The notes under the pieces were generated by a model. The model searched no databases, was not told the origin of the DNA, and worked only from the letters and a program-made list of their open reading frames with translations. Below are positions 35,801 through 50,400 of a DNA stretch of 64,000 bases, in pieces. The first letter of the stretch is position 1, and each line of letters opens with the position of its first letter. Origin of the DNA: Cristatella mucedo. Taxonomy: Eukaryota > Bryozoa > Phylactolaemata > Cristatellidae. A program made the position numbers and the translations under genes. The stretch covers positions 248,001 through 312,000 of the forward strand of contig WPIO01000005.1 in assembly GCA_009760855.2 (NCBI GenBank), given 5' to 3'.

Positions 35801-38800
35801 GGCCAGGGGTATAAAGGAAAGCTTGAGGTGTAGGTTGTCTAATGGTTGAGTTGTTCGATAGAAAGTCAATTGTGTAGTTATTTCAGGTAGTAAGCCAGAG
35901 CAAGGAAAGGAAGTTAGTTACCTAAAGTGACTGCCTAAAGATTATTTGTCACCTGTGGAAAGGCGGTTGTCATACAATTTGGGGGAGCAGAAAGGTGTCT
36001 GGTCGCCATTCCATGTTCATGAATGCTTGACTTAGTTCTGTTCTGGTAACTATCTGTTTCTTGTGTTACTCAGTCATGTATGACGTCTTCCAACTAGTTG
36101 CTTTCGGACATAAACAGCCTATGTAGCATTACTAAACAGTTTTTGATCGCTTTCATCGGTTTGGGATATATTTGAAAATATGCTGATTCGTTATAGTGTT
36201 GCATGCACACACGTTACTACCTAACGAGACCGGTATGAGCCTTATATCAGCGAAACTCGGCGATGACCCTACTTCATACTATATTGTGGGTACTGCAATT
36301 ACGTATCCTGAGGACTCTGAGCCCAGACTCGGCCGAATTATTGTTTTCTGCTACCAGGATGGTATGTCTTGCTTTTCATTCACTCGCTGTCCTGTGGGTA
36401 TTGGGCAGCAGCCACAGATGTGGTGTTTGCAGTTACTACATAATTTTTCTGTTGCTTTTAGGTAAATTACTGCAGATTGCCGAAAAAGAAATCAGGGGTG
36501 CTGCCTACTCTATGGCTGAATTCAATGGGAAGCTTCTTGTCTCTGTGAATAACATGGTCAGCTATTAGTTTGTCGCACTAAGGCTACCTGCTATGCATTA
36601 CATTAGGTACTGGCGCGTCAGCACAATTTTCTTTATGATTGCCTTTGATTACATTAGGTACGCCTGTATGACTGGACTTCTGAGAAGGACCTTCGACCAG
36701 ATTGCCATTATGCAAACACTATTGTGGCCCTCTATCTGAAGACAAAAGGCGACTTTGTGCTTGCCGGTGATCTAATGCGGTCTATGACTTTACTCGCCTA
36801 TAAGCCACTGGAAGGTCAATTTGACGAGGTATTTGTTTTCATACTCTAAGCGAGTGATTGGTTTGTGTGCGAATGATCTTACGGCTTGTGCTATGCTTCT
36901 GGGACTAGTGCGCTTGTGATGAGCTGAAAATAATTCAAAGTCTTTGTTGTCACTTCACATAGAATTTTCCATCATTAAAGAAATATTGTTCATCGTTAAT
37001 CATACAAGAATCAGTTACCAAAGCAAATCCTCTAACATATCCAGAAGACGAATATTAATCTGATAGTTCCAACCTCAGAATGTGGAGTACTTTGATCAAT
37101 AACACTAGATACGTAGACAAATCCAATATAGAGTTGATGAACATGAGGATTTATTAAGTCTGACCGTCTCATGTATGTACACGTTCGCTTCTCCAAAGTA
37201 TGCTGTTAAAGTGGTGAATGATAATAGTAATAATAATAATTGGATGTTTATATAGCTCTCTAAGAGATCTTAATCACTATCCATGTGCTTTAGCATATGA
37301 TCGACGGACGATTGGCTTACGAGTTTTGCATTAAAATATTTTACGACAGCAATAGCATAAAAGCTGTTTGGTTGTTTGCATTTAGCGCTAGCATCTGCAA
37401 ATTGTGGCACCATCTTGCTTCATGTTTACTAAGAATTAGGTCCCAGTCAGTTTTGGAGGACCTGTGGCACTTGATATGGCAGCAAAGCTGAATAGTTGTG
37501 TGCGATATAGTCTCCCACGGCCATTGCAATCGCTTTATACAGGTCGTTTGCACTCATTGATAGTTGGGATTGCTTCTTAACCCCGGTATAAGTCACCCTA
37601 TGGTGGTAAATAGAATTTAAATAAGATTATTGACTTGGCCCTCGGATGACCTTAACGATACCGTTGGCAAGCATTTTTTTAAAGACCATGTTGCAGTATG
37701 TTCGGAGTCAATACTGTGCTTAAAAAAATGGAGCTGTCGTCCTTCAGTCTTGAGTGCATGGAATGTGCCAGTGCTTTGAAGCACATTGATGTAAAAATTA
37801 TGGTCCATGATAATACTAGTATATTTTTAAGCACCCTCAGATAACTTGATCTCTTTCTAGGCACTTTGCATTGAATGTTAAGGAAGTTCGAGCACGTGAT
37901 TTTTATTAGCATGCACTGTGTTAACACACATGAAAACACAAAGGATAAATCACAAGGACCCAGCTAATGCTGTGTGGAACAGGTGCGTTTTTAGCTTCTT
38001 TATAAATATTGTCAATTCGGGGGATGTCACTCTCGAGTTCCACACTTTGGGAGCATACGAACTAAAAACACGGTCTCCAAAGGATTAGATGTGGGTTCAA
38101 GGCATATCTAAACAACTTGAAAGTCGGAAGAGTGGGTAGTACTAGTCTTGAAATAGTTCCGATAGGTAAGCTGGAGCAAAAGAACAAAGGGACTTAAAAC
38201 TGAGTGACGAAACCTTAATTTTGGTACACTGCTTGATTGGGAGCCCGTGCAGGTTGGTGAGAAGCTGTGTGATGTGGCAACTGCAACACTAACGACAGAC
38301 AAGCCTGGCTGCAGAGTTTTGCACGAAATGTTAGCTCCTTATTGCATAGGTCGGAAGACCTGCAAGTAATGAGCTGGAGAAGTCGAGACAGGATGTCTCA
38401 AATGCACGGACCAACCTGGATATGGTATCCTTGTCTAAGCAGGCCCGAATCTCTGCTACATCACTTAGCTGAAAGTAGGAATGAATACGTGACTGTGGAG
38501 CTAATGTGGTCGTCCAGTGAAAGGTCACTTTGGAACAGGACGCCCAGGTTGAGTGCAGATGCCTCGTGAGATATGCTGACAAAGCCATTTTTTATGATCA
38601 TGCTTTCTAATTTCTGAGTCATACTAGATTTGCCTATGGTTAATAATTTGGTCTTATTATAATTTAATTTGACAAAGTTAACTGCTATGCAAGTGCATAT
38701 GTCAGTAGTACATGCAGCAAGGGTATTGGGAGAGCTTGACCTGGAGGGATCAAAGCATGGGAACACCTATCGGCAAGAGGGAGTGTATGAATTGTCAGAA

Positions 38801-41440
38801 GCAGCCCAAGCACTGAGCATAGGGCACCCCATATTTCAGAGGTTCCTCGGATGATCTTTGTTCATTCACATCAACATGGGGTCTCCCACTGAGACAGGAC
38901 CTGAAAACGTGCAGTCAGTGCCTGTGATGCCCAGGTGAGATAAGAGGTGCTCGAGATGGACTTGGTGATCAGTAATATCAAACGCTGCTGAAATATCAAG
39001 CAAGCCAAGCAGATAAATACTTTACCAGTGCAGGTCGGCGAGATTGGGAGCCAGTGCAGGTCGGCAAGAAGTGTTGTGTCGTGGCAACTGCGCCGCTCAC
39101 GACAGACAAGCTGAGTTTTGCACCACCTGTAAGTGCCTGATTGCTCAGGCCGGTAGACCAGCAAGCTATGAGTTACAGAAGTCGAGATTGGATGTCACAA
39201 ATGAATGGACGCCCCTGACTTGACCACATTTAAAAAGAAATTAAAAACGCACCTATTTATCACAGCATTTGGTGTCCTGTGATTTGTCCTTTATGTTCTT
39301 ATGCATGCTGACACTGTGCGTACTATTACTAACCACACTTGCTTGCTGCCCCTGTGCATGTCACCCCTAGCCATGTTATTCTCGTTATTTATTGAGCATG
39401 CTACCACTAACCATTCGATCGTGCTTCCTTTGCAGCAAATGCAAAGCGAATAGAAAGAGATCGAGTTCTGAGGGCGCTTGAGCGTGTTACTGTTATTATT
39501 TTTGGCCAATTTATGTGTAGCATCGCTGTCTAAGCAAACCCGAATTTAAGTAATGTTATGTAGCTGAAAGTAGACAGAATTGACTGGGTGCTGATGTGGT
39601 CGTCAAATGAAACGTCACTTCGGAATAAGATACCTAAATCTCGTACTGATGCAAAAGGAGATATTCTGGCAGAGTTGATTTTGTGCTTTAAGTTGTCAAT
39701 TTCTGAGTCGCGCTTGGTTTGCTAATAACTAGTAATTGGGTTTTAACGTCATTCAATTTGGGAAATTTTGCTGCCATCCATGTACGGATATCAGCAATGC
39801 ATGTAGCAAGGGAGTTGGGGGAATTCAATGGGCTACAGGGGTGGGAAGGATAAAAGTTAAGGTGCAACTGAGTGTCATCTGCATAGAAGTGGAAACTTAG
39901 ATTGTGCTTGGTGATCACATCGGCAAGAGGAAGAGTATAAACTGTAAAAAGAAGCAGACCAAACACGGAGCCCTGAGGTAATGATAATTCATTTGTTATA
40001 GTGCCCCCCGGGAAATTAAACTCTTTGTAGGCACTTCACACTCACTGCAAAGGAAGCGCAATCGAATGGTTAATGGTAGCATGCTCAATGACAACAAGCG
40101 TAGCGTGGTTAGAGGTGACATGCACAGGGTCAGCAAGCAAATATGGTTAGTGGTAGCATGCACAGGGTAAGCACGCATAAGTACATAAAGGACGAATCAC
40201 ACAAGGATCCACTAAATGCTGCGATAGATAGATGGCGTTTGTTCGTTCACATCAATGCTCTGTAGTCATCCACTGAGATAGGACTTGAACCATTGTAGTG
40301 CTGTGCTAGTGATGGCCATGCAAGATAAGACGTGCTCGAGAAGGATTATGTGATTAATTATAGCAAACGTTACCTAAAAAGATAAAGCCAAACAAGCAGA
40401 GAGACTTTACCGAAGTCTGCATTTTTAAAGGTCGTAACGTCTCCGAAGTAATGCGACTCTGTGGGGTGATTAGCTATAAAACCAGTCTGGAGCTTGCTAG
40501 GTTTGAGGGTCCAATGTAAGAGTTTAGCTGGTCTACCACTACTTGTTACAGTGTCATTGGAAGGAATATCAGGAAAGAGGTCTGGCAGAAGTTGCTCAAG
40601 CTCTGTCGGTCTAGTGTTGTCTTTTTAGCTATGAGCCCAACAACGGCCTTTTGAAAGGCGCAGAGATAAAACCTTATGCTAAGGGCATATTTATTATAGT
40701 AGTTATACATGGCAGCGACAGATCCATGGATTGCAGAAGTAGGACAGCGGGAATAGGGTCTGGAGGGCTAGTAGTATTCATTGACTGGGAGATGAATTTT
40801 GTTTGGGAAGAAGCCATGAGTGGCAGGCTTGAATGCAGACATTGAGGTGCTACACAGTATTGAGGAAGAGGAGTCCTGTGTGGTGGTGCTAAATAAATGA
40901 AGGTAATAAAGGTTAGCTGATTTGAATAACCTTATTTATATAGCAGCAGAAGAGACCTAACAGCTATCACCACCGCTTGCAGTGTGCAGTAAAGGATCAC
41001 CCACCGAAGGACTCAAACCCACGACCTGGCTCGTGAAGAGCATGCAAGAGGAAGAAGTCCAGTGAAGATCGGGTTACCTTAGATTTTGACTCACTGATCT
41101 TGCCTATCTTGCTGACAAAAAGGCTAGAGGAGCAATCTGCTAGATCACAGCCAGGATCACTAGGTAAGGAGCCAATCTAGGAGCAATTAAGGTGACGGTT
41201 GATGGTGCCCCTGGGTCTTCGCCCAGGAGCAATTTGCTTGCTCCCCACGACCCAGATATTGGGTTTGAGTCGTGGAGTTGTCGATCCTTTATTTTCTAGC
41301 AGTGAAAGCTTTGGTGATAGCGGCGAAGACTCATCTTCTGCCGCTATACAAATGAGGCTGTTAAATTAGCTTACCTTTTTTAGACAAGCATTTCTGGATT
41401 GTGCAGATGTGATTCGGCAATCTTGCTAGAATAGATTGGT

Positions 41441-41484
<44 letters not shown>

Positions 41485-44400
41485 GTTAATAATACACTTG
41501 TTATAGCCCCCTCGGAGAACCCAATCTCTTTATAGGCACTTTACATCTGCTGCAAAAGAAGCACGATCGAATGGTTAGTGGTAGCATCCTCAATGATAAC
41601 ATAGTTTGAGGTGACATGCACAGGGTCAGCAAGCAAATATGGTCATGAATCACATCATGGTCACCATACAATAATGTTTAGTAGTTCATATGTGTATGCT
41701 AGGAGAACTGGGTAAGGGCACAGGGTGTACCATGGTGTCACAGTGTCAAAGGTGCAAACTTGTCGATGACATCGACTTGTGTCATGTTGTAGCATTCTAC
41801 CAGTGAGGACATAGCTGAAGGGTGATTAAGCAGCGGGTGTAAGTTTTTTATTTCGTGTGGACAGCATCAAGGTCTATAGGTTATAATATTTGCAGATGAT
41901 TCTGGATTTAGAGAAAGGCACAGGCAAGACAGAGGTCCGCACATGGTCTGCTGTGCAGAATTTAGTTATTGTATGAGACGATAGCGTACAATTGTGTGAG
42001 AACATTTGATCGAATATGTGACCTCAGTTGTGATAGGGTCATGCACACGAACCGCAGGAGAAAATGAGTACATCAGTGCATGAAATTGGGCACTTAAGGC
42101 ATCATTTGAGTCTTCGAAATGAATGTTACCCCAAACAAGGAAGGGACTTTTTCTTGCGCAATAAGTCGAAATGAAATTTAAAAAAATCCGAAATGAGGAC
42201 GTGGGACCCAGGGGGTGATAGATTTCGCTATTGAAAACTTCGCTGTTGGAGAAACTAAAAACATGAGATTCGAAAGATTGCTTTGAGATGACTGCAGGCA
42301 CTGATTCTTCCACCAGCTGTGATTCACCTTACGGGTATGAAAGAAAGATAAGCCTGGCGGTGTGAGATCTGTTATGTTCGGGCAGTTAGTCAATTTAGCC
42401 GGGTCTGTTTAAAAACAAACAGGTCAGGTCTCGGTCAAAGCAAACTGGTCAAGATTATTGCCAATAATCAGGCTAGCTACTATTAGAGGTTTACTGGCTA
42501 ATGATCGTATCACATGCTTTTTGGAATCTAATCGTTTACGTATACCTTGTACGAACCTCAAATCCTTTGGAGACCATGCCTTTAGTTCGTACACTCCAAA
42601 AGCCTGGAACTCACTCCCGACTGGCATCACATCCCCTGACATGACCACATTTACAAAGAAATTAAAAACGCTTCTATTTATCACAGCATGTAGTGGGTCC
42701 ATGTTATTCGTCCTTCAAGTGCTTATGCGTGCTGACACTGTCCACGCTGCCAATAACCGCATTAGCATGCTTACAAGGTGCATGTCACCTCTAACCATGT
42801 TATGCTTGTTGTCATTAAGCATGCTACCACTAACCATTCGATCATGCTTTCTTTGTAGCAAAGGTAAAGTGTCTATAAAGAGATTAAGTTCTCTGGGCAG
42901 GCCATAAAATGTATTATCACTATTATTAGCATTATTCTTAGTGTTATTTTGATTGAGCGTTGAGCAGGGGTTCGAAAAGCAACTTGAAGATTTTCCACCA
43001 GGGTCGTTGTGGGCCTCATGGTAACTAAGTTGAGTGATTCATAGCAGATCTTGAGGGACTGGGCAAGGACGGCTACAGGCAATACTTGAAATACTAAAAA
43101 TGCTCTCCTTCCCTGCTAGCTAGCTACAAATGGGCTTGTTGTTAGATATTTGCAATTCGTTAATTCTGGCAGCAACAGCCACAATCAGGAATTCATTTGA
43201 ACAACGATAGCTAAAGAAAAATAGGCATGCACAGTCATACTTAATAGTACGGTTTAACAGTTAACAAGCAGTGGATTGCAGAAGTCGAGCTGGATGTCAC
43301 AAATGCATGGACCAATTAGCTGCTGTCAACGATGGCACCTACATTTTGAGCTCACGTTGACGGTCGAATTATTGTATCATCTATTAGAAGAGCCAAGCTT
43401 AAGCCCGGTTGAGTGCCCGAGCGCAAGCCAGTCGGGTAGTGCATGGTAGCAGGGCGATGGGACAAGCAGTAAGCGTTTAGATGTCCATTGTCGCATAATT
43501 TCTTGCAAGCGACGGGTCTTAGTTGTATCGGTTTCCGTATTCCACGTTTGCGTGTTTTTTTGTTGAAAAAAATGTAATTGGCCGGAAACGTTAGGAGCAT
43601 TAGGTGTCTAGAGGCAAGAGCAATGCCTTGGATGTGATGCATATTCCAATGCCGGCATTTGAAAAGAGCCGAAAGTCATATGTGATATAATATGATATAA
43701 TCTCTGTATTCCCCTCCTGCTCTGCAGCTTCCTCGAACCCGACGTCTGTTGATAAGAAAGAGTTTGTAAGTGCTTCAATCCAATAAACCGAGGAATAATC
43801 TTCAGACAAGTCAAGGCGTTTGGTCCATTGAAGCCTTTCAGCTTTGTGCTGGTGACTCAGCCAGGTGCTTTCCTGTCTAATCAGAAAATCTTTCTTCTGC
43901 AAGTGACGTTATACCGGTCTTTGGTCTTGCTAATTTTGATCTCTGTATCGGCTTCTCCTAACTGCATTCACTTGGACCAGTTGGCCTTATCTGTTAGTAC
44001 AGCCATCATCAGCAGGCAGTCCTCACGGCTCAATGTCTTATTCTGGTCGCTTAGGTGCAGGCGATTGACCACATAGTTCATCCGATTGTACTTAGCCAGA
44101 TTAGAACTTTTAACCATCCTTTATTTCGGGTACACAGGCTATCTTCCTTTTGCTGCAGCCCTGTTATTGAAGGACTTGCAGAATACCTTAGCGAAGTCGG
44201 TGTGCTCATTAGCTTTTGGCATTTTGCAACCGCTGGATCCGATTGAATAGAAAAGGAAATGAAAACAGGCAGCAAGATCGTGAGCATCTTGCTGCCTGTA
44301 GTATGCTGAAAAAATAGTGAGTCGGTTTTCTTCAAGGCTTGATTCTGAAAGGCACCGAGCTTTTAAAAATGTGAGATTTATGCTCTGAAATTGACCGATT

Positions 44401-47400
44401 TGTGTAGGGTACCTTTCAAAAGACAAACATGTTTAAAATGAGATAATAAGTTTTTGATGAGTCCCACATGAAAGGAAAGCATTAGAACTAGTAAGCTAGC
44501 TATGTCTATCCCGGAAGTTAACTGGAAGCAAAATATTACAAATAAGAAGTTTACCAATCTGCATCTTATGCGACTTGTATTCCAATTGGTTGGACCTTGG
44601 TACATTGACGTACGCGTTTGCAGCATGCTGAGGTTCATGCTTGTTACTTTTAAAGAGCATTTCTGTTTACAGTGTTGCTTTGTGCCTTGTAAATTCCAAT
44701 ACTTGGCCAAATACTTGATGGATCAACTTCAAATTTCAAGTGTTAGTTTCACTCTGTTTTTAAGCCTATCTAAGAGTTTATTTCTTATTTCGGCTGGATA
44801 AGTTTTGCTATACATGTCATCGCGCTTCCTTGAATTTTATTATCTGCAATCATGGAGATATATAGCAAAACCTATTGAACCAAAATCAGAAATCAACTCC
44901 TGTAATGGTGTACAAGCAAATTTGCAATCATTTGAAATTTTATGTTGATCTTTCGTGTAATAGCCAAGTATTGGAATTTACAAGGCACAAAGCTACACTG
45001 TAAATAAAGCTGTTTAAAAGTCACTAGCACGAGCATGCTTCAAACATGTGCCTCGATGTATTAAGGTTCAACAGAAAATGTAAAGATGGTAAATATTTTA
45101 TTTGTAGATATGTAGCTTTCAGTTTACTTTTGGATTGGATGTGGTTTGCATAATCATTTGTATCCTTTTTTATTTTGAAATCGTGAAAATTTAAAACAGA
45201 TCTTATGTATAGAATCTTTTCTTTTAAAAGGTACCCTAAACGATTATTCGATAGTCGGACCAATCTTCTCAGTATTTTTTCAACATTTACCTTTAACATG
45301 TAGTAATAGGAAGTTCGTAATAATTGTTCGCATACTGAATGACATATGTTGTTATATATCTCCATTATGGTGTACACATATCTAATGCTGGGAGTCCACA
45401 TTGATTGGTGTTTATATTGCAAGTGAATGTAAAAACAGCTCAATATTTCTGTGACGGTTTTATCACCGCTGAATCATTTCAGCGATTCAAGTAGCAGCTG
45501 TTAACGTCAGATCCGGCCTTATATGTGCCCCAGTGGTCACTTGTTGCATTGATCGCCAGCCACACCAAAAAGTCACGTGTTAATGCTAATTATGTGGGGT
45601 TTGCTGTTTGCGGTATTGTCAAAGGATAGTTGTTAAGTGTAGCATTGACAAGTAACACTATAAAGCAGAATTAAGAGTGGTTTACTGTCTGTAGATTGCC
45701 CGTGACTTCACCCCCAATTGGATGTCGGCAATAGAAATCATAGACGATGACATATTTCTTGGTGCTGAGAACTCATATAATTTGTTCACCTGTCAGAAGG
45801 ATAGGTAAGCAACGCTTTTGATACTTACTTTGCAAATCGTTTTTGAGCAGCACTCTGTGTGATGTATGCTCTCTGTCTTGGTAAGAAAACTCGATCGCTC
45901 GCTTGATGCCCTTGCAGTGCTGCAACTAGTGACGAGGATCGGCAGCAGCTGTCTGAGGTCGGTCTATACCATCTGGGTGACTTTGTGAACGTGTTCCGAC
46001 ACGGTGAGTGGCGGTTCAGCCAACACAATGTACCTTGTCTGCTGATACCGTGTGTCCACTCTTCCACCCTTTCACCAATGATAATTATCAAACGAAGTGG
46101 AGGGAAAGCTCGAGCACAGCCAACCACCTCATAAAACCGTGACTAGCAAACTGTAACATCTGTCGAAGTAGAACTCCAAACAGGGTGGTTTTGCCTTACA
46201 AATGACCCGAAAACCTGAACTAGATCGTTTCAAAGAAACGTGGGGATCTTCTGGATTGGTGTTTGCCTAGCTGAACTGCTGCATCAGTTTCAGCCTCTTT
46301 GCGCCCCCCCCCCCCGGGTCCTGTATGGACAATAAACCAGCTGTTCCATTCCTCTGCTTAAAGACCGTTGGCGACAGAAGCTTTAGCTCTGCAGGTCTTA
46401 GACTGTGGAACTCGCCTCCACAATTTTTACACAATGACAACTACTCTCCAACTGCCGACTATTGCACATCTTTTTCAGCGGTCCTGAACTGCTACTTCTA
46501 TGCTACTCACTACCTCAACTGCTCTCCTAACTCTGCTATGCTTCCCACTTTCTCTTTGTTGTGCGAGAGGAAGTATGTTGGCTACCGAATGCATACCGAA
46601 AGCCGCTTAGGCTGTGAGTGCGCTATACAAAACTCTCCTGCGTAGCACCCACATAGTCTTTATGGCTTTGTGGAGTTACAGACAGAGATACATACATTGC
46701 CATATCTATACACACTAGGGTATATGGGATAGGTTTTTAGGTTGGTGCCACTGGCCATCTTCAATTCATGGCAATTTTCCTATGCATTGTAAATGTTGTT
46801 GCCAGTCTGATCTTAGGTAATGTATGGAAACTCAATGACTCGAATGCCCACGATTCACTGAACGGAGCAAATTAAACTTGATTTTGATCAGGTTTCGATT
46901 GGTTTGCATAGTAAACCAATGCAAACGTGGATGAAAAAGGCTGATGTTACAAGAAGTCATAAGAAAAATCACCATTCTTAACTTTTGGTTGGCATTAGGG
47001 TGCCAGCAATTAAGGCATACGTTGGTTTCTAGCTAGGCTTACATTTACTTCCGAAATCGAACCGGAAGTGGTTATTTTAGCTTTCATGCTCCTTGTAACA
47101 TATGAAACAAAACTTAGCATGCTGGACCAGAAGCAACCATGGTGTTAGGTCTATTGAGTAGTGAATCAGAAACAGCAAGAATTTAAGTCATTAGAAGTGC
47201 CTGTGCAGCCTCCTCAACATTACCATGTCCATGACGTGCTAATAGAAAGTTGAATTTGGAGCACGGTAATCGGAAAATGACAACCAACCACAAAACCCAT
47301 CTGCTACAGAGGAGTATCCGTCTCTCAACCCCCATACACTAATGGCATCGATATGGCCACCACCGATCCCAAAGATCCACGATTTCTGTGATTTTGTCCA

Positions 47401-50400
47401 ATCAAGGGTTCTGGACCATATTTGAAGGGAAAATAATTATTTCCCCAAGTTTTTCTTCAGGTGAATGTCACAGATTGTAAGTCCAGTTGAATTTTGGCTA
47501 CACTATTAATACTGTTTTTTATTTGCATATTTTTGGCATTTTAAGGTTGCCGTATTGCCTAGTGAAAATTTGAAGGTAGCCTAGATATCGGTTGTTTTAT
47601 GATTTTCTGGCTGGATTATGCACAGATATACATACATTGCTGGCAGAAAAAACTTTGCACATCCAGGGTATCTATGCAGATCACAAACATTGAAGAGTTT
47701 TCAAAATCAAGGCCAGAAGAGTTAAATGTTGCTAATTGCATGTGCTGCCACTTTGGTAGCTTCCCGTGTGTGAAAAACAAGCAACAATTCAGTGGTTTTG
47801 CAGTTTCAAGTGGTTTCAGAAACAGTTGCAGTTTTCAAAAGATAGTCTGTGGAAGCACAACCAGAATACGATAAAGTACAAGTTTTGGTATATATCTCTT
47901 TAAGTATCCCTTCGAAAAAATGTGTCTTTAACGACCGTTGCAGGCTCTTCAGGAATGACCAAGGTTTGAGGCATCTCGTTTTGCTAGTCCATAAAGATAG
48001 GCCAAACTTGGTTAGATACTCTGCAGGAAATCGATTGTGCAGTTAGGGGGAGAAACAAGCCAACCTCTTTCCGAATGATTGTGCACTTAACTCCAGTAGA
48101 TAAAAAAATGTTTTCAATGGGGTTCCGTCAGGGCTGTTTCTTGACCTCGGTGATGGAGCTGACAGAAGATAACGATGACCCGAGCCATTCTCGAAAATTC
48201 TATCAACGACCTCGTGATGTGCTTTGATCGTTGTCCTGTTGCCGGGTGAGACCCCTCCATCCCAGCCATCATGCTTGAGATTCTGGCATTTTTGAGATGT
48301 GGGAGTATTGTGCTACCTTCTAATAACTTCTTAACTATATTGTTCCATCTGTTGTGCACCAGCAGCCATCACGCTTTCACCACAGATTACTGCCCTCTTA
48401 TAAAAGAGATGATAATGGAAAGTATTTCATAGATGTGCTGCCTTACGTGTGCCCTTTCTTTTAAAAACATTACTAGGATTAAACAGCCCACACGACTGTG
48501 CAAAGTCAGCCCACGCCAAGTGGGCGTGGCCCGGGCACATGATATTGTTGTTTGTATGAAAGCCCATGTTTGAGCGAGGCGATCCTGGAAAGTAGACCTT
48601 ACTGGTGTCTTCCACATAATTGTATGTTACTAGCCCCTCGCTTAATTAGAGCACCGTATCAATGCTTTTTAGGTGTTAATCTCGTCCAAGGCTTGCGATG
48701 TTTACGTCCTGTTGTCACGATCGTTTTTCAGTCTGCCTTAATCGCAAAGCCTTTTGGTTTCCGTGGTTCCTGCTTTAGATTGCTTCTTAATATGGTAGAC
48801 TGTCCTTTGCTGCATCCAGTGGACGTCCTTGCCAAAATCATTCCCTAATCGCTGTAATGTAAAAATCGCTGTGAAACTAATCGCTGTGAAACCTAATCGC
48901 CGTGAAACCTTCAACTTTGGCTGCAAAGTGAAACCGCTTTTTGCCACCTTCAGGATGCATAATAAGGTCCGTACAAAAGCTGTTTCGCATTCAATATCAC
49001 TTATAGCCAGTTACAGCAGTATTGATTCGAGGACATTTTTAAATACATGTTGCACGTCAAGGTCGTGCTTACTAATAACTTTGTTCTCTGGTGTCGTATA
49101 GGGATGGAACTGGTATGCTTAGTGCTGCGCTATTCGTGAGCTTATCGGCTGGGCTTAGCGGCCAATGCTCAACACATTTGACGGTACCTGTAAAAGTATG
49201 ATCGTCTTCTTGGAAAGTTGTCTGTGGCACAGTCAATGCATTAGCACTTGTAAGATAGCCAATATACTTCACCTCGCTCAGCAGAGACAAGCTCGAACGA
49301 TAGCTGTGTCCGGAAGACGGTTAAGGAAATGCATGTGCACGAAGGCTGGAAAGAAAATGCTAGAGTCTGGAAAACTGGAAACTGGAAAGGAGACGTCTTT
49401 CTATAAGAATTGTGATTTCAACCCTCTAGGACCCATAGTTCAAAATTGTCAGTCAGCAACAGCCTATTTATTGACATGAGGTCCTAAGCACACGAGAATG
49501 CTAAAATAATAATGCATTTATGTAGTACTTACTAGAACTAAATGTTTCTGGGCGATTTCCATATGCTGGAAAGGAAGCATGTCAGTGACAGTGTGCATAA
49601 GCTGGAAGAGCTCAATTCGCACCAGAAGACCAAATTATGTAAAGAACATGTAGGTTGTTGCTTCTTTTTAAAATGTTGATTTAGATGTTGTGACGCCATT
49701 CACGAGTGATTTCCAAGCTTTGAGAGCATCCGAGCTAAAAATATGGTTTCCAAAGGATTTGAGATTCGTTAAAAAAGTCATAACTTAACGACTAGTGTAA
49801 GAAGAGCTGGTGGTACGATGCCGAGCCTGATAAGGGAGTAGCTATAGGTAGGCTGGAGCAAAAGAATGAAAAAACCTCTAAGGTAGTGGCAAATTCCTAA
49901 AGTCTATACTCTGCTCGATTGGGAGCCAGTACAGGCGAGAAGTGGTGTGAAGTGGCAACTGTGGCACTCGTGATAGACAAGCCTAGTAGGCACATATTTG
50001 TGCAAACATAAAGATATGTAAGTATTGGGAGCATTTTAGGCCTTTTACCCCACCGTTAAGGTAAGTAGTCCCAAATACCAAACAGCAATCGAACATGATA
50101 CATTGTCATGTATTCAGTCATCAGAACATAACTTTTTATTGTCACACAGCTGTCATAGAGAACAAACATATGACAAGTAATCTACGATGGTGTCGCACTA
50201 CGGGTCACAGCAATTAAAAGGATCAATTACCTAAACCTATTCGAAGGGCTAGAATGATAAATACAGCTGGATTTCGTTGTCATGGAAGTAATAATAAATG
50301 CCAGGGGTTTCGATATCCTCTCCAGAGGTGCTGTATTTAAGGAGAGCAGAAATTGACTGAGAACAGATCCTAATGGAACTTGATTGATAGGGCTCTTCTC

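Larger units (their letters stand above)
36829..45694 (+). other. DDB1: DDB1 intron 20, 8.9 kb, repeat-filled
   Basis: The longest intron, GT-AG, phase 0. It holds at least seven LINE-L pieces in both orientations, two SINE-B copies, an AAT microsatellite, a decayed unclassified coding stretch and foldback copy 2. No independent intact gene is visible in it. Confidence 0.85.
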
